A DNA stretch of 64,000 nt, taken from the NCBI GenBank assembly GCA_027485675.1, contig JAIXQP010000046.1, positions 48,878 to 112,877 of the forward strand, given 5' to 3'. Both the position numbers and the translations under genes were made by a program. Source of the stretch: Terriglobales bacterium. GTDB taxonomy: Bacteria > Acidobacteriota > Terriglobia > Bryobacterales > Bryobacteraceae. A model generated the notes under the pieces. It did no database searches, was not told where the DNA came from, and saw only the letters and a list, made by a program, of their open reading frames with translations. Shown piece by piece: positions 8,902 through 17,535 of the stretch (position 1 is its first letter; every line of letters begins with the position of its first letter).

Positions 8902-9390
8902 ATGGAACAAACTCTCCTGGATGCCGTGCTCGACTCCTGGGACCGGAGCAACCGCATTCTCATCAACCTGCTACGCTCCGTCCCGGAGGGTGGGCTAACC
9001 GCGCGGGCGCTGCCCGGCAGCCCCACCGTCAGCGAGATGTTCACCCACATGCACCATGAGCGGATGACTTCGGTGGCCGAAGAGGCTCCGGAGTTCGCCG
9101 GGGAAACTCCAGTTGGAGAATGGGTTTTCGATCCCGACGCCAGGCACATCGAGGAACTGTTGACCGAAAGCGCCCGGATCGTGCGTGCAGCAGTGCTGGC
9201 CAGAACGGAGCGGGGAGAACCGATGGCGTTGCACTACGACCACCCCATCCTGTTGCTCCAACTGTTGCAGTTCCACGAGACCTACCACCACGGGCAGATT
9301 AAACTCGCTCTGAAAGCGGCCGGAACCCCCGTCGCCGATGACACAGTGGGGCCCTTGACCTGGGACGTGTGGCGGCGCCGCTCGAGTTAA
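8902..9390 (+). CDS. DinB/YfiT-family putative metal-dependent protein
   Basis: 162 residues from the ATG at 8902, preceded by GGAG at 8894-8897. A four-helix-bundle DinB pattern: the first His cluster in MFTHMHHERM and the C-terminal H-E-T-Y-H-H-G-Q, which together form the usual three-His metal site. DinB-like proteins act as thiol-dependent transferases or hydrolases, or are uncharacterised stress proteins. It follows the PQQ gene by 19 bases. A second, unrelated-in-sequence DinB protein lies at 13979-14557. Confidence 0.8.
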   Translation: MEQTLLDAVLDSWDRSNRILINLLRSVPEGGLTARALPGSPTVSEMFTHMHHERMTSVAEEAPEFAGETPVGEWVFDPDARHIEELLTESARIVRAAVLARTERGEPMALHYDHPILLLQLLQFHETYHHGQIKLALKAAGTPVADDTVGPLTWDVWRRRSS

Positions 9391-9429
9391 TCAAACTGAT
9401 ACATTCCGCTGGTAGCCTCGGGAAGGGTT

Positions 9430-10284
9430 ATGCCTCCTCGCCGACTTGTTCTTGCGGTGCTTGCCAGCCTCTCGTGTGGCCGGTCGAGGATTCGCTCTGT
9501 TATCCGTTCCGCCGGATCCGACACGGTCGTGAATCTCGCGCAGGCGTGGGCGGAAGCCTATGCCGAACTGGAACCGGCCGTGTCGGTAGAGGTCTCCGGA
9601 GGCGGCTCCGGCACGGGACTGGCGGCGCTCATCGACGGGGCTGCCGATCTGGCCAACTCCAGCCGCCGGATTGAGCCGGAGGAGCGGGCAGCCGCCCAAC
9701 GCAAACGCGGCGTAGAGCCCGTCGAATGGATCATCGGTCATGATGCCCTGGCAGTCTACGTGCATCGCGATCATCCGTTGAACGAAATCACCATTCCCCA
9801 ACTCGCGGCTATGTATGGAGCGGACGGCGGCGTCACCCGCTGGTCGCAACTGGGCGCCGGCCTGCCCGACGAGGAGATCATCCTGATCAGCCGTCAATCC
9901 AACTCCGGAACCGCCCAGTATTTCCGGCGCGCGCTGTTGGGCAAACAGGGAGACTTCCGCTCTGGAACCCGCGACTTGAACGGGTCGAAAGAAGTCGTGT
10001 CCTTGATCGGCGAAACGATGGCCGCAATCGGTTATTCCGGCATGGGCTACAACAGCGACCGGGTGAAGATGTTGGCCATCTCGCCGGGTCCCGGCCAACC
10101 GGCGTACCCCCCGACGCTGGCAAACGCCCTTTCCGGCCGGTATCCGATTTCGCGCCCGCTCTACGTCTATACCCTGGGCCAGCCGGGCGGCGAACTGCGG
10201 CGCTATCTCGACTGGACGCTGTCGCCGCCGGGTCAGCAGGTTGTGATTCGCGCGGGGTTCGTACCCAGGAGGCCCGTGGCATGA
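9430..10284 (+). CDS. pstS: Phosphate ABC transporter substrate-binding protein PstS
   Basis: 284 residues with an export signal containing Cys16 in a weak lipobox (ASLSC). Phosphate-binding motifs of the family are visible: AGSDTVVNLAQAW, GGGSGTG at about residues 58-64 (the phosphate-binding loop), DLANSSRR, and the later SNSGTAQYF loop. It begins the operon and is overlapped 4 bases by pstC. GGGAAGGG precedes the ATG. I see no convincing Pho box in the 39 bases before it. Confidence 0.93.
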   Translation: MPPRRLVLAVLASLSCGRSRIRSVIRSAGSDTVVNLAQAWAEAYAELEPAVSVEVSGGGSGTGLAALIDGAADLANSSRRIEPEERAAAQRKRGVEPVEWIIGHDALAVYVHRDHPLNEITIPQLAAMYGADGGVTRWSQLGAGLPDEEIILISRQSNSGTAQYFRRALLGKQGDFRSGTRDLNGSKEVVSLIGETMAAIGYSGMGYNSDRVKMLAISPGPGQPAYPPTLANALSGRYPISRPLYVYTLGQPGGELRRYLDWTLSPPGQQVVIRAGFVPRRPVA

Positions 10285-11189
10285 AACCGCTTCGCCGCAA
10301 TCTGTTTGACCGGTTACCCGAACTCCTGATTGAAGGGGTCATCCGGCTCTGCGGGATTAGCGCCATTCTCCTGGTCTTCGGGATCTTTTTCTTCGTCTTT
10401 CGGGAAGCGTACGGCCTGTTGCCGAGCGGCGACTTCCACCTAAGCCACTTCCTGTTCGATACGCATTGGAATCCAGCGAGTCAATCCGGGCCAGCCTACG
10501 GCACCTTGGCTCTGTTGGCCGGAACGGCGAGCGTCACGATCCTGTCGATGGCCATTGCGATTCCGTTCGGGCTGGGCTCGGCCATCTACCTCTCCGAGTT
10601 TTGCGCCCCATACCGGCGCGAGACGCTGAAGGTGGTCATCGAAATCCTCGCGGCCATTCCGTCGGTCGTCTGGGGATTTATCGGCCTGATGGTGATGAAC
10701 CCGCTGATCATCGCCGTCACCGGCGCACCCATCGGCCTGAACATCCTGAACGGCGGGTTGCTGCTGGCGCTGATGAGCATTCCGATCATTGCCTCGCTCG
10801 GGGAGGACGCGCTGAAGGCGGTGCCGGACTCCTTCCGGGAGGCGGGCCTGGCCCTGGGGGCGAGCCGCTGGCAGTTGGTCTACCGGGTCTTGCTGCCCGC
10901 CGCGCGGCCGGGGCTGCTGGCGGCGGTCCTGCTGGGCCTGGGCCGCGCGGTGGGCGAGACCATGGCCGTGCTGATGGCGACAGGACACAGCGTGCGGGTA
11001 CCGTCCAGCGTGCTGGATTCCGTCCGGACACTGACGGCGACCATCGCCGCCGAGTTGGGAGAGGCCTCGGTCGGCTCCCATCACTATCAACTGTTGTTTC
11101 TCGTGGGTATCTATCTGCTGGCGATCACGTCGATATTCAATTTGGCGGCGGACTATCTGGTCCGTGGGCGCCGCCGGAGTTCGCGATGA
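10281..11189 (+). CDS. pstC: Phosphate ABC transporter permease PstC
   Basis: 302 residues with about six membrane segments and the ABC-permease coupling (EAA) loop, here SFREAGLALGASRWQ at about 185-199. The order after pstS and the typical AIPSVVWGFIGL segment identify PstC. It overlaps pstS (ATGA, 10281-10284) and pstA by 4 bases, implying translational coupling. With PstA it forms the inner-membrane channel of the high-affinity phosphate importer. Confidence 0.93.
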   Translation: MKPLRRNLFDRLPELLIEGVIRLCGISAILLVFGIFFFVFREAYGLLPSGDFHLSHFLFDTHWNPASQSGPAYGTLALLAGTASVTILSMAIAIPFGLGSAIYLSEFCAPYRRETLKVVIEILAAIPSVVWGFIGLMVMNPLIIAVTGAPIGLNILNGGLLLALMSIPIIASLGEDALKAVPDSFREAGLALGASRWQLVYRVLLPAARPGLLAAVLLGLGRAVGETMAVLMATGHSVRVPSSVLDSVRTLTATIAAELGEASVGSHHYQLLFLVGIYLLAITSIFNLAADYLVRGRRRSSR

Positions 11190-12106
11190 GACCGGTGATG
11201 GCGCCCAGTCCCACCGCCCGGCGATTCGCCGAAACACCGGCCATCGCCCGGCGGCGCAGGCAGGAGCGGGTGGCCCGGCGGCTACTGGGCGGCGGGCTGA
11301 TCCTCAGCTTGCTCCCCCTTTTCGCGATCCTGTTCTACCTGGTTTGGCAGGCGGCGCCGCTGCTTTCCTGGCGCTTCCTCGTCGAGTCGCCGCGGGACGG
11401 CATGCGCGCTGGCGGCTTATGGCCGGCGCTGCTGGGCACGTTGTACCTGGTAGGCGCGGCGCTGGCGGCGGCGACGCCTGTGGGCATTCTGGCGGCCGTC
11501 TATCTGAATGAGTACGCCCAGCCGGGCCGCTTCTCGCGGATCGTGGGATTGGCGGTGATCAACCTGGCCGGCGTGCCGAGCATCGTGCACGCTCTGTTCG
11601 GGCTCGGAGCGTTCGTGGCGTTCGCCGGCCTGGGGCGGTCGATTCTGGCGGCATCGCTGACCTTGGCCGTGATGTCGCTGCCCGTGATCATCGCCAGCAC
11701 GACGGAGGCGCTGAAATCGGTGCCGCAGTCGTTCCGGGAAGCGAGTTGGAACCTGGGAGCCACGCGCTGGCAGACCACCTGGCACATCGTCCTGCCCAAC
11801 GCGATGCCGGGCATTTTCACGGGCATCATCCTGATGGTCTCGCGCACGGCGGGCGAGACCGCGCCGGTGCTGTTCACCGGGGCCGTCTTCTACAAGTCCA
11901 TCGCCGGCGGCGACCTGTTCGCCTACGGCCTGCTCGACCAGTGCATGGCGTTGTCCGTGCACCTGTTCACCGTTTCCACGCAGGTGCCGAACGTGCCCGA
12001 CGCCTTGCCCTACGCCATCGCGGTCGTGCTGGTCGCCACCGTGTTGGGGGTGAATGCACTCTCGATTGCCCTGCGCGTTTACTTGCGGAGCCGGAAGAAT
12101 TGGTAG
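11186..12106 (+). CDS. pstA: Phosphate ABC transporter permease PstA
   Basis: 306 residues from the ATG at 11186 overlapping the pstC stop; a later ATG (MAPSP) is possible. A basic N-terminus, six membrane segments, and the EAA loop SFREASWNLGATRWQTTW identify PstA. The family motif AGVPSIVHALFGLGAFV is present. The C-terminal end overlaps the proposed TTG start of the first pstB by 7 bases. Confidence 0.92.
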   Translation: MRPVMAPSPTARRFAETPAIARRRRQERVARRLLGGGLILSLLPLFAILFYLVWQAAPLLSWRFLVESPRDGMRAGGLWPALLGTLYLVGAALAAATPVGILAAVYLNEYAQPGRFSRIVGLAVINLAGVPSIVHALFGLGAFVAFAGLGRSILAASLTLAVMSLPVIIASTTEALKSVPQSFREASWNLGATRWQTTWHIVLPNAMPGIFTGIILMVSRTAGETAPVLFTGAVFYKSIAGGDLFAYGLLDQCMALSVHLFTVSTQVPNVPDALPYAIAVVLVATVLGVNALSIALRVYLRSRKNW

Positions 12107-12858
12107 ACCACATTCTCGAGGTTGCGGACCTGACGTTGCGCTACGGGGGGCAGACGGCGTTGAACGGAATCTCCTTCGCCGTGCCCCGGTTCGAGATCTT
12201 CTCGATCATCGGTCCGGCGCAATCCGGCAAGTCGTCGCTGCTGCGGATCCTGAACCGAACGATCGACTTCAATCCGGAAGCCCGCGTCACCGGCAGTGTG
12301 CTACTCGACGGCGAGCAGGTGCTGACGACGCCGCACGTGCATGACTTGCGGCGCAAGGTCGGCATGGTAGCGCCGCTACCGGTGGGCCTGCCCCTGTCGA
12401 TTTACGACAACGTCGCCTTCGCACCGCGGCTGGCGGGCGTCCACAACAAAAGCGATCTCGATGGGCTCGTCGAATCCTGCCTGCGGCAGGCGGCTCTGTG
12501 GGACGAGGTGAAAGACCGCCTCAGTCAGTTGGGAACCCGGCTTTCCGGCGGGCAGCAGCAACGGCTGACCATTGCCCGGGCGCTTTCGCATTCCCCGGAT
12601 TTGCTGTGTTTGGACGAATTCTCCATCGCGATCGATCCGGTGACGACGATGCGCATTGAAGAGGTGCTGCGGGAACTGAAGACGAAGATCACCATCATTC
12701 TGGTGACGAATCTGATTCAGCAGGCCCGCCGGCTGAGCGACCGGACGCTGTTTCTGTGGAACGGTTCGATCATCGAGCAGGGAACCACCGAGGCAATGTT
12801 TTCCGAACATCCCGCCAACTCGCTGACCTACGACTACATTCGCGGAGCGTTCGGATGA
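12100..12858 (+). CDS. pstB: Phosphate ABC transporter ATPase PstB, copy 1 (intact signature, altered H-loop)
   Basis: 252 residues from a TTG start at 12100 with GGAAGA directly upstream; no ATG is available at the N-terminus. Motifs: Walker A GPAQSGKSS (38-46, unusual A-Q-S), signature LSGGQ (148-152, intact), Walker B with D172-E173 followed by Phe instead of Pro, and the H-loop, where the usual T-H-N reads T-N-L, so the switch His is Asn204. The C-terminal DYIRGAFG matches PstB. It energises phosphate import with the partner encoded next. See the finding on complementary motif loss. Confidence 0.88.
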   Translation: MVDHILEVADLTLRYGGQTALNGISFAVPRFEIFSIIGPAQSGKSSLLRILNRTIDFNPEARVTGSVLLDGEQVLTTPHVHDLRRKVGMVAPLPVGLPLSIYDNVAFAPRLAGVHNKSDLDGLVESCLRQAALWDEVKDRLSQLGTRLSGGQQQRLTIARALSHSPDLLCLDEFSIAIDPVTTMRIEEVLRELKTKITIILVTNLIQQARRLSDRTLFLWNGSIIEQGTTEAMFSEHPANSLTYDYIRGAFG

Positions 12859-13601
12859 ACTGCATCGAAGTGGATGGGTTGAGCCTGTGGTACGGCGGAT
12901 TCCAGGCGCTGCGAAACGTCAGCGTGTGCATCCGGGAGCGGCAGATTACGGCCTTAATCGGTCCATCAGGCTGCGGTAAATCAACGCTGCTCCGCACCTT
13001 CAACCGCATCAGCGAGCGGGACCCGGCGGTGCGCGTGGAGGGCTCGATCCGGATTCACGGAGAGGAGATTTTTGGGCCGGAAGTGTCCCTGATTGCTCTC
13101 CGGAAATCGGTAGGGATGGTGTTTCAAAGGCCCAACCCGCTCCCCATTTCGATTTTTGAAAACGTAGCCTTCGGACTGCGGATCCATGAGGTGGACACTG
13201 CGGTGGAGGCTGCCGTCGAAGAGGCGCTGACGGCGGTGGGTCTGTGGGAGGATCTGCGATTCCGGCTGCATGCGCCGGCAACGGAGTTGGCGCTCGAACA
13301 GCAGCAGCGGCTCTGTATTGCGCGCCTTTTGCCGCTGAAACCGGAGATTATTCTGCTGGACGAACCGTGTTCGGCCTTGGATGCGAAGGCGACCCTGGCG
13401 ATTGAAGAATTGCTCGGCCGGCTGGCGGCGCAGTATTCGATTGTGATTGTGACGCACAGCATGGCGCAGGCGCGGCGCGTAAGCAGCGAGTGCTTTTTCA
13501 TGCTGTTGGGAGAGGTGGTGGAACACGGGCCCACCGAGCAGCTTTTCACGAATCCGCGGGATCCGCGCACGGGCGACTACATCGCCGGCCGCTTCGGCTA
13601 G
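12855..13601 (+). CDS. pstB: Phosphate ABC transporter ATPase PstB, copy 2 (degenerate signature)
   Basis: 248 residues; the ATG overlaps the previous stop (ATGA). Walker A GPSGCGKST (36-44), Q-loop FQRPNPLP, Walker B LLDEP (D169, E170) and H-loop His201 (VTHSM) are all standard for PstB. The signature LSGGQ is replaced by L-A-L-E-Q at 145-149. The C-terminal TGDYIAGRFG is standard PstB. No phoU gene follows; the operon ends tail-to-tail with a VOC gene sharing a CTAG. Confidence 0.88.
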   Translation: MNCIEVDGLSLWYGGFQALRNVSVCIRERQITALIGPSGCGKSTLLRTFNRISERDPAVRVEGSIRIHGEEIFGPEVSLIALRKSVGMVFQRPNPLPISIFENVAFGLRIHEVDTAVEAAVEEALTAVGLWEDLRFRLHAPATELALEQQQRLCIARLLPLKPEIILLDEPCSALDAKATLAIEELLGRLAAQYSIVIVTHSMAQARRVSSECFFMLLGEVVEHGPTEQLFTNPRDPRTGDYIAGRFG

Positions 13602-13972
13602 GCGTTTTCGATCTCCTCGCCGCAGGTGATGCGATGGCCGTCCGGAGTGGTGAGCCCGAACTCGCGGAGGCCCCAGGGTTTGTCGGTGGGTGGCGAGAGC
13701 AGGAGCGCTCCGCGGGCGGCGAACTCACGATAGAGAGCATCGACGCCTTCGACGTTCCAATAAGCGAAATACGAGTGGTCGCCGAGTTCGCGCGCGGCGG
13801 GCTCCTCCGGACACTCGCCAACCATGAGGCGAATGCCATCGCGGGAGAGGAAGCTCCATCCGGCGGCGTCGATGGGATCGAGCGCAAAGCCGAGGACATC
13901 GACGTAGTAACGCGTCGAGATGGCCAGATCGCGGACGGCGAGAACGAAGCGGGAGTTGACGATTTGCGGCAT
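13598..13972 (-). CDS. VOC-superfamily (glyoxalase/bleomycin-resistance fold) protein
   Basis: 124 residues from the ATG at 13972; a TTG two codons upstream is less likely. The pattern FVLAVRDLAISTRYYVDVLGF, DGIRLMVGE and FGLTTPDGHRITCGEE shows the paired beta-alpha-beta-beta-beta units of the VOC fold, with the usual late Glu as a candidate metal ligand. Function unknown. It is transcribed with the DinB gene 6 bases upstream. Its stop codon shares four bases with the pstB2 stop on the other strand. Confidence 0.8.
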   Translation of the reverse strand: MPQIVNSRFVLAVRDLAISTRYYVDVLGFALDPIDAAGWSFLSRDGIRLMVGECPEEPAARELGDHSYFAYWNVEGVDALYREFAARGALLLSPPTDKPWGLREFGLTTPDGHRITCGEEIENA

Positions 13973-13978
13973 ACGCAA

Positions 13979-14557
13979 TTATGGCTTGGCCGGGCGGCCC
14001 GCCGCGTCCACGGTGAGGGTGGGGTCGGCGCCGTCCCAAGTGACATCGGCGGTAGGGCCGTAAGTAGGCAGGACAGGCTGATCGAGCAGCCGCTGATAGA
14101 CGGTCAGCTGTGTGCGGTGGTGAGCGGTGTGGAGCACGCGGCGCCAGAATACCCAGATGCGTTCGCGCTCGACATCGAAGAAGGGGACGATTTCGTGCCA
14201 CCAGGTGGCGGGTTGGCGGGCGAGGTGATCGAGGCGGGGGCGGGCCAGTTCAACGAGGCGGGCGGCGTAGGCGGCGGGGGCGGCGGTCGAAGGGAGGATG
14301 GCGGCGGGCAATGGTTCGGGAGTGCCAAGGAACTCGGCGAAGAAGCGGCGTTCGGAAAGGAGTTGGTGCGAGAGGATCTCTTGGACGGTGCTGGACTTGG
14401 GATGGGGCCGGTAGGGAAGAGCCCCCGCCGAGAGACTGGACCAAACTGAGAAGGTTTTGTTGGTTTCGCTGGCGTAGGTATCGAAGAGATGCTGATAGGC
14501 GGGGTCGGCGGCGGTGGGGATTTCGGGGAGGGCGGAGTGGGGGTATCGCATGGGCAT
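13979..14557 (-). CDS. DinB-family protein
   Basis: 192 residues (ATG at 14557, or ATG at 14551 giving MRYPH). The DinB pattern is visible: EILSHQLLSERRFF in helix 2 and LHTAHHRTQLTVYQRLL in the C-terminal helix, giving the three-His metal site. It is longer at the N-terminus than the DinB protein at 8902. Immediately followed by the VOC gene on the same strand, forming a small stress/thiol-type pair. Substrate unknown. Confidence 0.8.
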   Translation of the reverse strand: MPMRYPHSALPEIPTAADPAYQHLFDTYASETNKTFSVWSSLSAGALPYRPHPKSSTVQEILSHQLLSERRFFAEFLGTPEPLPAAILPSTAAPAAYAARLVELARPRLDHLARQPATWWHEIVPFFDVERERIWVFWRRVLHTAHHRTQLTVYQRLLDQPVLPTYGPTADVTWDGADPTLTVDAAGRPAKP

Positions 14558-14629
14558 AGGAGTATTGTGGGGCAGGGAGACGGCCCGGAAGAGGAGTATG
14601 GGGACCGGGAAAGGGAGATCTGGATGCGG

Positions 14630-15961
14630 CTAACGGACCGGGAAATCCGGTGAATCGGTGCGGACGGTAGCCAGGATCTTTTCCATGCGGGCGACGACTT
14701 CAGGATTCTGCTTGGCGAGGTCGGTGGTCTCGCTGAGGTCCTTGCTGATGTCGTAGAGAGCCGGCTTCACGTACTTCCAGTTACCCACGCGAAGAGCTTG
14801 TTTGAAGCCGCCTTCGTGGAACTCCCAGTAGAAGAAGTCGTGCACCTTGGGCTTGCCGCCCGTAAGCGCTGGCAGGATAGAGAGGCCATCCGTATCCTTC
14901 GGTACGGGTTGCTTGGTGAGGTCGCCAAACGTAGCCATGAGGTCCCAAAAAGCAAAGGGATGATCCGACACCTGGCCGGGCTTGATCGTGCCGGGCCATC
15001 GGGCGATAAAGGGGACGCGGATGCCGCCTTCCGTCAAGCTGCGCTTGGTCCCGCGCAGTGGCCCCGAAGACTGAAAAAAGTCCGGATCATGGCCGCCTTC
15101 TTTGTGCGGACCATTGTCGGAAGTGAACATGACGAGCGTATTGTTATCGAGGCCCAGAGCCTTGAGCTTGTCAAACAGGCGGCCGAGATCGCGGTCGAGC
15201 CGCGTGATCGTAGCGGCGAACTTCCGTTCGAGGGGCGGCCACGGTTCGCCCGAATAGGGCGCGTCCTCAGGGATCTCGATGCCGTCACCGGTGTCGCGGC
15301 CCAGTTCATTATTGGCGTGCGGGATCGTCGATGAGAAGTAGAGGAAGAACGGCTTCGCCTGGTTGGCGTCGAGGAACTGCAGCGCGCGATTCAGAAACAG
15401 ATCCGGCGCGTACTGCTTCTTCTTCCCGCCCCAATTGCCGGGCAGTTCGACGGCATGATCGCCATCGAGGAGCATGTCCGGATAGTACATGTGGGCCTGC
15501 ATCTGGCTGAAGAAGCCGAACCAGGTATCCCAACCTTTCTTCGTCGGGTAGCCCGGGTAGCCAACACCACCAAGCCCCCACTTGCCGAACATGCCGGTGG
15601 TGTAGCCGGCTTTCTTGAACAGCTCCGGTAGCACGAAGTCATCCGCCCGTAGCAACATCTCATTCTTGCCGTTGCCGCGGACGCGCGTATGGCCGGTGTG
15701 GTAACCCGTCATGAAGGCCGAGCGGGACGGAGCGCAGACCGTGCAGCCGGCGTAGGCCTGCGTGAAGCGGATGCCCTCGGCCGCCATGCGGTCGAGATTC
15801 GGCGTTTTGATCCGTTTCTGCCCGTAGCAGCCCAAGTCGCCGTAGCCGAGGTCATCGGACATGATGAAGACGACGTTGGGCGGTCGCTGCTGTGCGCGGA
15901 CAACGCTGGCGGCGGCGAGCGAGTAGAGGAATCGGCGGCGGTTCAGTACACTATGGCCCAT
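14630..15961 (-). CDS. Exported sulfatase (arylsulfatase type I)
   Basis: 443 residues from the ATG at 15961 (an ATG at 15979 would add six). The N-terminus N-R-R-R-F-L-Y-S-L-A-A-A is a Tat-like signal. Sulfatase marks: FIMSDDLGYGDLGCYG with metal-binding Asp pair, the modification site C-A-P-S-R at residues 76-80 whose Cys76 becomes formylglycine, GKWGLGG, and MFTSDNGPHKEGGHD. It would cut sulfate esters from polysaccharides or other compounds in the periplasm. No maturase gene is in the window. Its start codon overlaps that of the divergent symporter, with which it probably forms a carbohydrate-use module. Confidence 0.92.
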   Translation of the reverse strand: MGHSVLNRRRFLYSLAAASVVRAQQRPPNVVFIMSDDLGYGDLGCYGQKRIKTPNLDRMAAEGIRFTQAYAGCTVCAPSRSAFMTGYHTGHTRVRGNGKNEMLLRADDFVLPELFKKAGYTTGMFGKWGLGGVGYPGYPTKKGWDTWFGFFSQMQAHMYYPDMLLDGDHAVELPGNWGGKKKQYAPDLFLNRALQFLDANQAKPFFLYFSSTIPHANNELGRDTGDGIEIPEDAPYSGEPWPPLERKFAATITRLDRDLGRLFDKLKALGLDNNTLVMFTSDNGPHKEGGHDPDFFQSSGPLRGTKRSLTEGGIRVPFIARWPGTIKPGQVSDHPFAFWDLMATFGDLTKQPVPKDTDGLSILPALTGGKPKVHDFFYWEFHEGGFKQALRVGNWKYVKPALYDISKDLSETTDLAKQNPEVVARMEKILATVRTDSPDFPVR

Positions 15962-15980
15962 GCTTGATTGGTCTATCATA
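15947..15980. promoter_or_regulatory. Face-to-face divergent promoter region inside both coding starts
   Basis: Plus-strand TACACT at 15947-15952 ends 7 bases before the symporter ATG (15960). Minus-strand TATGAT at 15980-15975 ends 13 bases before the sulfatase ATG (15961). Each hexamer lies within the other gene's first codons. No good -35 boxes are visible. Confidence 0.4.
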
Positions 15981-17519
15981 GCCGTCTACTTCGTGATTGT
16001 GTTTGGGATTGGCTTCTACCACTCCTTGAAGGAGCGAAACACGACGGAGTATTTTCTCGCGGGCGGCAACGTGGGGTGGTTCGCCGTGGGAGCTTCGCTA
16101 TTTGCGACCAACATATCGAGCGAACACTTTATTGGATTGGCCGGCAGCGGAGCCTCGACGGGGTTCGCCGTGGGCTGTTATGAATGGTCGGCGGCGGTCT
16201 GCCTGCTGCTGCTGGGATGGGTCTTCGTGCCCCACTACCTGCAGAGCAAGGTCTTCACGATGCCTGAGTTTCTGGAGCTCCGCTTCTCGCCCGGATGCCG
16301 CTGGTATCTGACGGGCGTCTCCCTGTTCGCCTACGTCTTCACGAAGATTTCCGTGAGCCTGTTTGCCGGCGGCATTCTGATCCGCGAGATTGTCGGCTGG
16401 GATTACATGACCTCGGCGATTCTGTTGGTGTTGGCCACGGGCGTTTATACGATCTTTGGCGGGCTGGCGGCCGTGATCTACACCGACGTCTTCCAAGCCG
16501 TGCTGTTGGTGGCGGGGGCGATCGTGCTGACCGTGATCGGGCTCAATCAAGTTGGCGGCTTCGAGGCGCTGCGCAGTTCCCTGCCCCCGGACTTCTTCCA
16601 CATGATCAAGCCCGCGAATGATCCCGTCTACCCGTGGGTGGGTACCATCTTCGGCACGCTGATTCTGGGGACCTGGTACTGGTGTACAGACCAGGTGATC
16701 GTGCAGAAGACGCTCTCGGCGCGAAACCTGCAGCAGGCCCGCTACGGCACGTTGTTCTGCGCGGCGTTGAAGATCCTGCCCGTGTTCATCCTGGTGCTGC
16801 CGGGCCTGATCGCTAAAGCGCTATGGCCCACGGAGGTGACGGGAGACAATGCCTATCCGCTCCTGGTGATGCGACTGCTGCCCCCCGGCGTGAAAGGACT
16901 CATGGTCGCCGCGCTGCTGGCCGCCTTGATGAGTTCCCTGTCGAGTGTGTTCAACTCCTGCTCCACGCTCCTCACGATGGACATCTACAAGAAGTGGCGC
17001 CCGGAGGCGTCCGAGCGGCAACTCGTCCGTTTCGGACGGTATTCCACCGGGGTCATCGTGGTGCTGTCCATCGTTTGGATTCCCTTTATCCGCAACCTGA
17101 ACGATCAGGTGTATCAGTACTTGCAAAGTGTGCAGGCCTACGTGGGCGCGCCGATTGCGGCCACATTCCTGACGGGCATTTTGTGGAAAGGCGCGACACC
17201 TCGCGCGGCCATTACGACCTTGCTGGTCGGCGGAGTGATTGGCGGCGGCCGGTTCCTGCTGGACGTGCTGCGGAACGCCTTCAAGATGGACCTGGGCGTG
17301 TTCAACGATGTCGTCGCGATCAGCTTTCTGAATTTCAGCGTCGGGGTGTTCGCGCTGTGCGTGCTGTTGATGGTGGTGGTCTCGAAGGTGTCCGCCGTGA
17401 AGGCCGGCGTGGAGGAGTTGACCATGGCGTTCAGCCACATTCGCGGGACGCGCATGGAGGTAGCGGCGACTCTAGCGATTCTACTGGCGGTGGGCAGCCT
17501 ATGGGTGCATTTCGCTTGA
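15960..17519 (+). CDS. Sodium:solute symporter (SSS/SGLT family)
   Basis: 519 residues and about 13 membrane segments; the first begins directly at the N-terminus (MLDWSIIAVYFVIVFGIGF), which rules out a later start. Family marks: TTEYFLAGGNVGWFAVGASLFATNISSEHFIGLAGSG compressed in TM1-2, and YWCTDQVIVQK, typical of sugar-transporting SGLT-like members. It is likely to import a sugar or sugar acid with sodium. It is divergent from the sulfatase, and 16 bases upstream of the dehydratase, which supports a shared carbohydrate substrate. Confidence 0.9.
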   Translation: MLDWSIIAVYFVIVFGIGFYHSLKERNTTEYFLAGGNVGWFAVGASLFATNISSEHFIGLAGSGASTGFAVGCYEWSAAVCLLLLGWVFVPHYLQSKVFTMPEFLELRFSPGCRWYLTGVSLFAYVFTKISVSLFAGGILIREIVGWDYMTSAILLVLATGVYTIFGGLAAVIYTDVFQAVLLVAGAIVLTVIGLNQVGGFEALRSSLPPDFFHMIKPANDPVYPWVGTIFGTLILGTWYWCTDQVIVQKTLSARNLQQARYGTLFCAALKILPVFILVLPGLIAKALWPTEVTGDNAYPLLVMRLLPPGVKGLMVAALLAALMSSLSSVFNSCSTLLTMDIYKKWRPEASERQLVRFGRYSTGVIVVLSIVWIPFIRNLNDQVYQYLQSVQAYVGAPIAATFLTGILWKGATPRAAITTLLVGGVIGGGRFLLDVLRNAFKMDLGVFNDVVAISFLNFSVGVFALCVLLMVVVSKVSAVKAGVEELTMAFSHIRGTRMEVAATLAILLAVGSLWVHFA

Positions 17520-17535
17520 TAGAGTGGATGGCGCT

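Noticed and set aside
9391..9429. Pho box upstream of pstS
   Set aside because: No repeated CTGTCAT-like or similar direct repeats seen in the short leader.
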